Of a stretch of DNA of 64,000 nt, positions 55,395-64,000 are shown one piece after another (the first letter of the stretch is position 1; every line of letters begins with the position of its first letter). Below the pieces are notes generated by a model. The model was given only the letters and a program-made list of their open reading frames with translations. It was not told the origin of the DNA and did not search any database. The DNA lies in assembly GCA_963931865.1 (NCBI GenBank), contig OZ007510.1, positions 9,954,993-10,018,992 of the forward strand. The letters are read 5' to 3'. A program made the position numbers and the translations under genes. This DNA comes from Axinella damicornis (taxonomy: Eukaryota > Porifera > Demospongiae > Axinellida > Axinellidae).

Positions 55395-56025
55395 TCCACA
55401 GTAAACAAGTCTGTTACATCATGCTTTCAAACATCATGCAGTGGCATCATGCATGCCACTGTGCCATTTCAGAATTCATTATTACTAATGCACTGTAAAC
55501 AAGTCTATTACATCATAAATCTATTAGTTTTCTTCCTTACCAATGGCATCATCCAACTGAAAACCGACCAGTTGTCTACCATTTCAGAATTCATTATTAC
55601 TGATGCACAGTAAACAAGTCTATTACATCATAAATTCCTGAACTTCAGTGGCATCATGCAACTGAAAACAGACCAGCTGTCTACCATTTCAGAATTCATT
55701 ATTCCCCCATGCACAGTAAACAAGTCTATTACATCATAAATCCAACTTCATTTTGAACTTACCGGTAGCTAACAGTGCATGCATATGGCATCATGGGACA
55801 AGCTGTCTACCAAAGCAACTGTAAACAGACTCCATTACAGAATTCATGCACAGTAAACAAGTCTGTTAGTCACATCATTAAACCAAAAGTGTTTCCTTGC
55901 TTTTCAAATAGGTCAGCCAGCGAAACATGCACTGTAAACAGACCAGCTGTCACTGTAGCTACGTAGCTCATTTCAGAATTCATTATACTATACGTAGCTA
56001 TATGCACAGTAAACAAGATTATTAC
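55395..56025 (+). repeat. About 112-bp tandem repeat, 5-6 copies
   Basis: Each unit contains GCACAGTAAACAAGTCTATT, ACATCATAAAT, a GTGGCATCATGCA stretch and CCATTTCAGAATTCATTATT. It lies between the divergent secreted-protein genes, next to the dimeric repeat. Confidence 0.85.
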
Positions 56026-56035
56026 TGAATTATAA

Positions 56036-56470
56036 CGAGGGGCAACCGCACTCCTGGTAACCGTTGCAACGCCGCGGTTGCCTCGCCGTAGCGAAGCTAA
56101 TTATTGCAATTCGTTCCAATTAACGCACATGCCACGTGGCTCAGTCGATCGCGAGCAATGGCGACCAAAAGGAAGACAAGACAGCACTCACAACTTAGCC
56201 AGCACGGTGAGTTTTGGCATGTAAGCGTCAGTTAACGACAGCGATCACGCTGTGTGGTCAGAATCTTCGTGTGCCTTTCCTAAGAACGGTACTGCCACCG
56301 GAAGTCGGAGAGAGCGCTCGAGCAATGGTGGCCACGGCGAGACAAAAGCGCTTGTATCTCCACCACCAAGGTGAGTTTCAGCACAATTATTTTGATTTTG
56401 TGTCACTGCATCATAGCGATCACGACGGTGTAGTCAGAATCTTTGTAGGCCATTCGGAAATAGTCAAACG
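56036..56470 (+). repeat. Dimeric dispersed repeat, copy 1
   Basis: Begins ACGAGGGGCAACCGCACTCC. It contains two diverged half-units, each with GAGCAATGGYGRCCA, then GGTGAGTTTYRGCA, then GCGATCACG and GTGGTCAGAATCTT (second half: GTAGTCAGAATCTT). Sister copies lie at 63052-63485 and 63517-63970. Confidence 0.75.
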
Positions 56471-57317
56471 TTTATTACATTATTTACATTACATTACGCG
56501 GCACAATTTTCTCTATACCAGGAGTGTAAAAAGTTTCCTTGCTTTTGAGCTTGGCAAGCCGTTCAGTGGCATCATGCATCCACAAAATAATTTAAGCAGA
56601 CCGTCTGACCACTAGCTAACTGGTGTTTCTCACACTCAGGAGCTCCACTCTCTCTGTAACAGCTGGGGATGAGAAAGGTTGTCATCAGCAGGTGGAAAGT
56701 GGCAATTGCAAGGTCATTGTACATAGCTATATGATGCATTGAGAAATAATGCCTGCCACACTGCCAGTAGGACCCTATGACAGGCAGCCATGTAGTGCCT
56801 GTTGGGGTGCTGGGTGCACCAGACACTAAAACATTATATGCCTTTATAGCTAGCTACAGTCCTGGCCTGCAAGCCAGTGCATGCATTGGTAGGGAGAGAA
56901 CTAGAGAGCTCCTAACGGAACTTTGGGAGGATCGAGTCAGTAAGAGAAGCACAAGCTATATATAGCTAGCTAGTGCATGGTCATCACTGACTAACTGGCA
57001 CAACCCTGACCATGACCATGCAGCTGTGTGTCGAGAAACCAATCTAGCTATATAGCTAGCTACTAACATGTTTTGTATTTTGGTTACAGCTTCATGACAT
57101 CACAACTCGGTTGAAGTAAACATCTCTATGAATAATTACTATGACCTTTTGTACCATAACTTTAATTTCCTGCCATTGAAGCACAGTGACCATGAATATT
57201 CTGAGATCTCTAGCTATATATTGACTGCATGCTCTTGCTATTGACTATGGCCATTACTGATATTAATTGTTGTCTCATATATCCTTGAGCTCTAGATCTG
57301 ACCATAGCAGGAACAAG

Positions 57318-57899
57318 ATGAAGAGTACTGTTTTCACAGTTTTGTGTCTCATGCTTATTGCTTCAGCTGCTCAAGCAGCTCCAAACATCAATGGTGAAGA
57401 ACAGAGTCTGGAAGTGAGTGCTTATAATTACAGCAGACAGTTGATCAGTTAGCTAGCTAACAATTTTGATCTCTGCTATGCATGAGTTGTAGCTAGCTAT
57501 ACTTTGCAACTGCAGGTTGAAAATGCCATGACACATGAACTTGAGCGTCGGCAAACAGTCACCCACATCAAGGAAGAAATCATGGCTCAGGCTATGTGCC
57601 AAGCTATTGCAATAAAAAACAACAATGCAGGTTGGGTTTATGCAGTACAGAGGCAATGCTCTACCGGATCTGCCACATGCACACAGATCTGCGCCAGCAG
57701 CTACCTCCATGTACAGGATAGCCAGACGGTGCATCGAACCTGGAGCACCCTTGGAGCTTTTCATGTGTATAAAGGCCGCCCAGCCAGCACTCCTGGAACT
57801 GACACCAATCCAGTCATGGGGCTGAAGACATACTGGAGTAGTGCCTACCATTATGGAGGAGGCTGTGGACCAAACTTCTGTTGCTGTTACGCTCGTTGA
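57318..57899 (+). CDS. Small secreted cysteine-rich protein, copy B (159 aa)
   Basis: Two exons: 57318-57413 (MKSTVFTVLCLMLIASAAQA signal peptide, then APNINGEEQSLE) and 57516-57899, both phase 0. Donor GAA|GTGAGT, acceptor TTTGCAACTGCAG. Exon 2 reads VENAMTHELERRQTVTHIKE and then a domain shared with copy A: GWVY, HVQDSQTV, RTWSTLGA, HVYKGRPAS, GTDTNPVMGLKTYWSS, GGGCGPNFCCC. Eight Cys; copy A has one more. The two genes are divergent, 2 kb apart, and are the arms of an inverted duplication that includes about 200-500 bases of 3' flank (GCCACAGCAC...GACCACCACAGGAATG is shared). No named family recognised. Confidence 0.78.
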
Positions 57900-58233
57900 A
57901 CTGATCACTTGTAATGTTACAACCATGCATTATAGCTTAGTTCAGTTAACCATTAGGTCTGCAGTGTGTAGCCTTATCCATGTCACATACATATAATAGC
58001 ACACGTCTTCAGGATTGAAGGTCACTTGAAGATGTCTTATCTGTTCAAAGAGTCTGCTGAATTGTTTTCCTGTATGTTCTTCATCTGAAATGCCACAGCA
58101 CAATCAGGAAAGCTGATGATGACCACCACAGGAATGTAACTATATATGTATACATTGGAAATTCCCAGCTATAGCAAGGAAAATGCCAGCTACCCATGCA
58201 TCCTCAGTCCGATGCCATTTCTAACAGGAGTGT

Positions 58234-58861
<628 letters not shown>

Positions 58862-59342
58862 AAAGCTAGGGATGGATGGGTAATGGCATTTGCTTCTTCG
58901 GCAGAATATATAGGCTGACAGGCCATCACTAGTTTTTTTTTTCTTTCTTGTGGTTCAGTGTTACACTGCTTAGTTAAAACAATCCACAGTGTTAGTAACT
59001 TTAGTCCAACTTCAATTCACTGAGTTCTTGAAATGGATGCTATCACCAGCTGAATATATGGAGAGTTATCGGATGGTACCCTGGATACAAGTTCAAAGGA
59101 TACATATGTAAGCTAGGTGTACAAATGTGGCACAGCTATGACATCATCACACATCCTAATTGCCTTTACGTCAAAGCAGTGCCAATAGCATGCTATAACT
59201 ATAGTCCCGCCCCACGAACATCCCACTTCCGTTACACACAGACACAAGGTTAAAATCATTATTGATGTGCTCCAGTACGTCATCCTCTCCACCTCAGTCT
59301 TTGAGGGCTCTCCCACTACCAAATATCACTCTGTATAATTTT

Positions 59343-60463
59343 TGTCTCGGCACCGTAGTGCCGAGACACAGTGCTGGATGCGTAGGTACGTACGTCACTT
59401 TTCGCAATGCACCCGCGCTATCGTCAAGTGATTATGGGTTTGCATGGCTGCTCATGAATCCTCTTACCAAGACTGCCGCTAGCTACTTAATTCAGGACAA
59501 TGAATAATCACTCATCCATAGCTACAGTGTGCTGCACTCAAGTGCATACATTACTAATTAGCTCACTCAGCTCTAGCTAGCTCAGTGGCGTAGCCAGGAA
59601 TGTAGAATTGGGCGGGCACTATATATAGGGGCTGATATGCACGCTGCCGAAGGCAGTGCATAGAGGCGCGTAGCGCCGATCAGTCCGCGCGAAGCGCAGA
59701 AAAAAATTTTCGCCTTCATTTTTCAGTTATCAGGATGGGCTCTCGTGGCACCTTCGTGCTTTGCACTGCGCGTTCCAGATGTATGAGGATCGATGCTGCA
59801 GAGAGACGTTCTGGTGAAGGCCCATGCATCTATCGACAGCACGTCTGTCGACAGGTCAGTCAGTGCCTATGATGTAGCTCGGGCTCCGATCCACTTCCTA
59901 TCCTGAGATGTGCGAGTTAACTGAGAAGCCTTATTGATAGCGCTGAGTTTGCTCTACAAAACTGATTATGGGTTTTAGATTCATGAATATTGACTTACTA
60001 AGCTGTGAAAACATAATCAGGACTATGAATACGTAAGATAGGCTTACGCTGTCTGTGTTCATTGTGTGGCTTCCCACTACGCATGCGCGTGCGAAGAACA
60101 ATATAGGATTGGCCGGGCACGTGCCCGCCCAGGCCCGCCCTCGCCACTGAGCTAGCTAGCTAGCTAGCTAGCTAGATAAGTGCTGAAAGAATTGGCCAAG
60201 GTGTTGTCTATGAATTAAAACGGCCCATCTGGCAAACTAAACATCAAGCCCAGACACGACCATACTGCTTTCACCCTTTGGGTGAACATTCCCACCTCAC
60301 CCTGACCCACCCCTTGCTCATACAGAACCTCCAAGGATCACTTAAGCTGAAAGTCTCATAGCTAACAGGATAAACAGCTGCCATGTCCTCTGCATGATTC
60401 TAGCTGATACCAAGTCGTGCCGAGACACATCAAGTCTTTTAAAGACTCACTTGTTATGTTAAC
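59343..60463 (-). repeat. Dispersed hairpin-ended repeat, copy 3 (inverted, with hAT insertion)
   Basis: In reverse orientation it runs from ACAAGTGAGTCTTTAAAAG (60463 side) to the stem GTCTCGGCAC with a TACG loop and AAAAA (59343). Interrupted at 59583-60149 by the hAT-type element. Confidence 0.7.
59583..60149. mobile_element. hAT-type non-autonomous element inserted in a dispersed repeat
   Basis: Starts CAGTGGCGTAGCCAG and ends CCCTCGCCACTG. The two ends also share an inner GGGCGGGCAC block. Perfect 8-base duplication AGCTAGCT at 59575-59582 and 60150-60157. CAGTGGCG is a common hAT terminus. It splits the repeat copy at 59343-60463. Confidence 0.8.
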
Positions 60464-60654
60464 ACATGCCGTAAGACAACATTAACAACCAGCTACCAGT
60501 GTATGGCTGGACAAACAAACCAATCTTGAGTATACCGTTGAACTGGAGGCTGTATTTTAAACTTTAAAGTGGTCCAGATTGAAATACCAATTGATTTTCT
60601 CCTCTATAAATGTTGCTATAAAAAGTAAATAATATGAGAGCACAAGGGTCAGAT

Positions 60655-60925
60655 CTAGAAGTAAAGGTGCACAATATGCCCAGCATATCTTCCAGCAGCG
60701 TTAGGGTGAATAACCACCTTGTGGTGTAATTCATCCCTATAATAGCCATGTTCTGGCTTCCTTAGTTCACTGATGGAGAGTACCTCCTCCACTTGCATCA
60801 GCGTGCCATCCAGGTTCTGCACAGCCACTGCCTGGGGTGCAGCCAGCAGTCCAGTGATTTCAATCAGGGACTGGAGTTGGTGGTGAGCACTGATAGACAC
60901 CACCATGCAGTCTGGTTTGGGCCAC
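60655..60925 (-). CDS. GH31 last exon
   Basis: 271 bases after TTTGTTGTCGCAG. Encodes WPKPDCMVVSISAHHQLQSL and ends VHLYF before TAG. Confidence 0.8.
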
Positions 60926-63010
60926 CTGCGACAACAAATGGCGTAATAATACGACAAGACAAGGAAGATCATACAGGTGCACAGGCCCCTAGGTACCTAC
61001 CACAGTATATAGCGGCTCAAAACAGAAACAAGAGAGCTATTACATGGGGAACAATGATCAGCTATAATCAGGCTAACCTGTAGGAGGCCACAATTCCTCC
61101 ACCCCCCTGCTCTCTCACTGCAGAGCTGATTGGGGTCTCAGTTTCCACTGGGGAGTGCAGTAGCCACCTGAGGTAGCCAGCGAACCCACCCCCACCAAGC
61201 ACAGGAGTCCTTTCAGTCACACGAAGGGGAAGAAAAGAGCCTGAAGAACACAAAATATTATACTGGTAGTGCTAAAAGTCACCACGTTGAATTCATCTAA
61301 CCACGTGCACTGAACATTTCAACGCTATGCTAGTACTAGGTCCAAAAGCCTCGCGTAATAGTGTCAGAGTGCACGCATGTGCATGTAGCGCGGCACCTAC
61401 TTTGCTATGTACATGTGGAGGAGGTGTGCAGTTTCGTCTTGAGGGCCATCTCCAGAAATGGACGTGTGTTAGATGTGTGCATCTCCGAATGAAAAGGTAC
61501 ATGGTGTACTTACGATGCTGTCACTGTGAAGCCCGACAAGAAATTCGTGTGAGCTGCCATCTTTTACAATCGTTGTCCAAAGCAGCCGTTCCACACACCG
61601 ATGCACTACAATATGCGGATGCAATACTAACTTTACCTTTACAAAGAGTGAATCTTGGCAGTCATAAATTATAGTTTGTGTACGTAGCAAAACCTTTTTT
61701 AGGGGGGGGGGGGATAATCGAGAGTAATTGCATATTCGAAAATACGCCCCCTCCCCACTTTGGGTTGGATATAGTGTACAAAATGGGGTGGCGTATTAAT
61801 GGGAGACTACGGTACATACAAACGCTAGCTCAGTGTCAGACTGCCGTCATCAAGATTACTTGCCTTGCTACGCTCGGCAATAATACTTCTTACCAGTCCT
61901 GAAGAACACTGGGTAGTCCTCCAGTGGTATATTGGTGAAGCTCTGAGTAGAGACAGCTGTGAACACGTTGCTATGGTTCCACCAGTCCACCCAGCTGCTA
62001 CCCTCAGGGAAGGTGACACTAACAGACGAGGTGTTGGTGTGGATTGGAGCCACCAGGATGTTCTTGCCCAGCAGATAGTTGAATGTGGATGGCCTGAAGT
62101 CATCTATCAACTGCAAGAAAATCACTAGCTCATTGTCCAATTTGAATACGGCATCTAACAAAAGTTAGTTCAAGTGTTAAGAGACTATGCCAACACTATC
62201 CATGCCTCCCACGTACCTTGTTGATGAAGTTGTCGTGTTCTGCAAGGGGTGTGATGGAGCTAGTGTTGGTCTCTAAAGCCTCCGAACCAGTGGTCAGAAA
62301 GTAGGGCACCAGTTGGTAGTGAGCATCAACAAACCTATAGCAGGATAGCATTGGCATTAACAAGGAGTATGGCTGAATTGTGGGTTCTTAGTATCATAGC
62401 CATGGACTACTGGTCTAGCCACTAAAGGTGATTGATGCGCAAACAATTTGCAGGGGAATGTTTTCTGGCATACAGCACCATGAAAATTCGAGTAAGTAAC
62501 TAGAAGAATGCACGACATTGTGGGGCGAGCCTGAGTGAGTGCATATGCAGCATGCATATCACTGTCATTCTCAACCTCAGGCTGCCGAATTCCAACACAA
62601 GAACTGTAGTATATACATGCTGCACAATGTTCAGCACACCGTGCATTCTGCAGGACACTATGCACACATGTGGCAAGAACAGATAGTTCCCACCGCTGTA
62701 GCCATTGAATAGGTAGCACGGTCTACGAGTGACTTCAACACAAGAACTGTACACATGCTCTGTTCAGCACACTGTGCATTCTGCAGGACACTACGCTCAC
62801 GTGGCAAGAACAAGGTATTCACTTACTTCTTATAAATCTCAAGAGTTTGGTCGTCATACATCCAGGGCCGATGCTCTCCGTATCCCCCGTTCTCCATCAG
62901 GGGAGAGAAGGCTCCCAGCTGGGACCAGCGAATGAACAGCTCCTTTGTCCTGCCGTATTTCCCACTGCCTCTCCTGTAGCCACCAATGTCTGACCCAAAG
63001 TTGGCATAGC
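60655..63010 (-). CDS. Glycoside hydrolase family 31 (alpha-glucosidase/alpha-xylosidase type), 3' five exons
   Basis: Exons: 62827-63010, 62217-62334, 61894-62110, 61078-61240 and 60655-60925 (TAG stop), all in phase, about 317 residues. The family signature is clear: YANFGSDIGGYRRG, then ELFIRWSQLGAFSPLMENGG and GEHRPW, then AHYQLVPYFLT, NYLLGKNILVAPI, a W-V-D-W-W strand and IPLEDYPVFFRTGSFLPL. These cover the end of the TIM barrel and the proximal beta domain. The catalytic nucleophile and acid/base lie in upstream exons beyond 64000, so substrate cannot be assigned. GH31 enzymes remove terminal alpha-linked glucose or xylose, usually in the ER, lysosome or outside the cell. The C-terminal part (MVVSISAHHQLQSLIEITGL) fits the family's distal beta domain. 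Confidence 0.88.
61078..61240 (-). CDS. GH31 beta-domain exon
   Basis: 163 bases, acceptor GTGTTCTTCAG|GC, donor TACAG|GTTAGC. Encodes SFLPLRVTERTPVLGGGGFA. Confidence 0.8.
61683..61813 (-). repeat. MITE-like repeat, copy 2 (inverted)
   Basis: In reverse: TCTCCCATTAATACGCCACC, CATTTTGTACACTATATCCA, GGGGGCGTATTTTCGAATAT and a GTTTTGCTAC end. The C tract of copy 1 is missing here; a G tract sits at the other end instead. Confidence 0.6.
61894..62110 (-). CDS. GH31 exon, barrel end and beta domain
   Basis: 217 bases, acceptor ATTTTCTTGCAG, donor ACTG|GTAAGA. Contains NYLLGKNILVAPI and PLEDYPVFFRTG. Confidence 0.9.
62217..62334 (-). CDS. GH31 exon with AHYQLVPYFLT
   Basis: 118 bases, acceptor CCTGCTATAG|G, donor AAG|GTACGT. 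The helix pattern corresponds to R-Y-x-L-x-P-Y in the family. Phases fit both neighbours. Confidence 0.85.
62827..63010 (-). CDS. GH31 exon with GSDIGGY motif
   Basis: 184 bases, acceptor ATTCTTTTCCAG|GC, donor AAGAA|GTAAGT. Encodes the SDIGGY and LMENGGYGEHRPWMYDDQ motifs of the barrel. Confidence 0.88.
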
Positions 63011-63051
63011 CTGGAAAAGAATATCAAACATACTTATATACTTGCTTGTAT

Positions 63052-63485
63052 ACGAGGGGCAACCACACTCCTGGTAGCCGCGATGCAACCGGTTACAACT
63101 CGCTGGTTGAGCAAGCTATGCATTGCAGCTCATTCCAACTAACGCACATGTCATGTGAGGACCACGTTCAGTCGATTGAGTTGGCAATGGCGTCCAAAGG
63201 GAAGACAAGAACTTATTACAGCGCTCTAAACTTTGCCAGCATGGTGACTTTCGGCATGTGAGTGTCAGTGAGTGACAGCGATCACGGCTGTGTCTTTGTG
63301 GGGCCTTCGTAAGACTGTACTGGCAACCAATGTCGAACAGAGCGATCGAGCAATGGCAGCCGACGGCACAACAAAAGCGCTTGTATCTCCACCACCAAGG
63401 TGAGTTTCAGCACCAAAATTGTATGGTTGGGACAGTGCATGATAGCGATCATGAAGGTGTAGTCAGAATCTTTGTACGCCACTCC
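63052..63485 (+). repeat. Dimeric dispersed repeat, copy 2
   Basis: Starts ACGAGGGGCAACCACACTCC, carries GGCAATGGCGTCCAAAGGGA and AAAAGCGCTTGTATCTCCAC, and lies almost head to tail with copy 3. Both are in the GH31 intron upstream of the 62827-63010 exon. Confidence 0.75.
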
Positions 63486-63516
63486 TATCACTCGAACGAA
63501 TTATTTACATTAATTA

Positions 63517-63970
63517 CGAGGGGCAACCGCACTCCTGGTAGCCAGCCGTTGCAACGCCAGCTAGCTGCGACTCGCCATAGCGCAAGCTAAGTATCGCAGT
63601 TAGTTCCAATTAACGCACAAGCCACGTGGCAACCATGCTCAGTCGAACGCTAGCAATGGCGACCAAAGGGAAGACGCGAAATTTTAACAGCACTTACAAC
63701 CTTGCCAGCACGGTGAGTTTTTGTATGTAAGCGTCAGTGAACAACAGCGATTACGGCTGTGTGGTCAGAATCTTTGTGGGCCCTTCATATGACTGTACTG
63801 GCCACCAACGTCGAAGAGAACGATCGAGCAATGGCGGCCGACGGCACGACAAAAGCGCTTGTATCTCCACCACCAAGGTGAGTTTCAGCACAAATATTGT
63901 GCGGTCGTGTCACTGCATGATAGCGATCACGACGGTGTTGTCAAAATCTCTGTAGACCTTTCCTGCGTGC
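63517..63970 (+). repeat. Dimeric dispersed repeat, copy 3
   Basis: Starts ACGAGGGGCAACCGCACTCC and keeps both half-units, with AGCAATGGCGACCAAAGGGA in the first. It reaches nearly to the window end, where no further GH31 exon was recognised. Confidence 0.7.
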
Positions 63971-64000
63971 TGTGAGGTTTGATTATTTAATTAATTATTT

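Overview
The window is nuclear DNA of an animal. Genes are split by introns with GT/AG borders, coding exons are embedded in simple and transposon-derived repeats, and one gene is a TNRC6/GW182 orthologue with the complete animal layout. The gene set and the very repeat-rich, intron-rich texture suggest a non-bilaterian animal, most plausibly a sponge. That last step is inference from the overall look, not from a diagnostic marker. No bacterial operon, CRISPR array, rRNA or convincing tRNA was seen.

Layout. (1) 1-29232, minus strand: TNRC6/GW182. Nine coding exons join in phase, from the start codon at 29216 to the start of the RRM at the left edge. A 20-kb intron (7247-27265) holds most of the tandem arrays and foldback elements. 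(2) 33186-38954, plus strand: a gene predicted to encode 1,287 residues. It joins a PHAF1/MYTHO (UPF0183) domain through about 690 mostly disordered residues to a katanin p80-type con80 domain. (3) 39574-49665, minus strand: a secreted protein of about 2,070 codons made almost entirely of CSPG/NG2 repeats, with a signal peptide and a GPI-anchor-like tail. Its largest exon has one in-frame TAA. (4) 49.7-60.5 kb: a mobile-element-rich interval. It contains three copies of a 0.6-kb repeat ending in a UNCG hairpin, a 1.5-kb TTAA-flanked insertion, a hAT-like insertion, and two divergently transcribed paralogous genes for small secreted cysteine-rich proteins (54587-55279 minus, 57318-57899 plus). 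(5) 60655-63010, minus strand: the last five exons of a glycoside hydrolase family 31 gene. Its 5' part lies beyond the right edge, and a repeat family fills the intron there.

The genes do not form one pathway. TNRC6 is the miRNA silencing scaffold. The PHAF1-con80 protein would link an autophagy factor domain to a katanin-binding domain. The CSPG protein, the two small proteins and the GH31 enzyme are secretory or extracellular. TNRC6 and PHAF1-con80 are head to head, about 4 kb apart. PHAF1-con80 and the CSPG gene are tail to tail, 620 bp apart.

The most unusual observations are the PHAF1-con80 fusion, a hAT-type insertion lying exactly on the 5' splice site of TNRC6 intron 1, a family of foldback elements with recognisable 8-9-bp target duplications, the repeat family with a conserved UNCG tetraloop hairpin at its 3' boundary, and the single in-frame stop inside the giant CSPG exon. 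All exon borders were read by eye from splice consensus, phase and family similarity. No transcript data or alignments were available.
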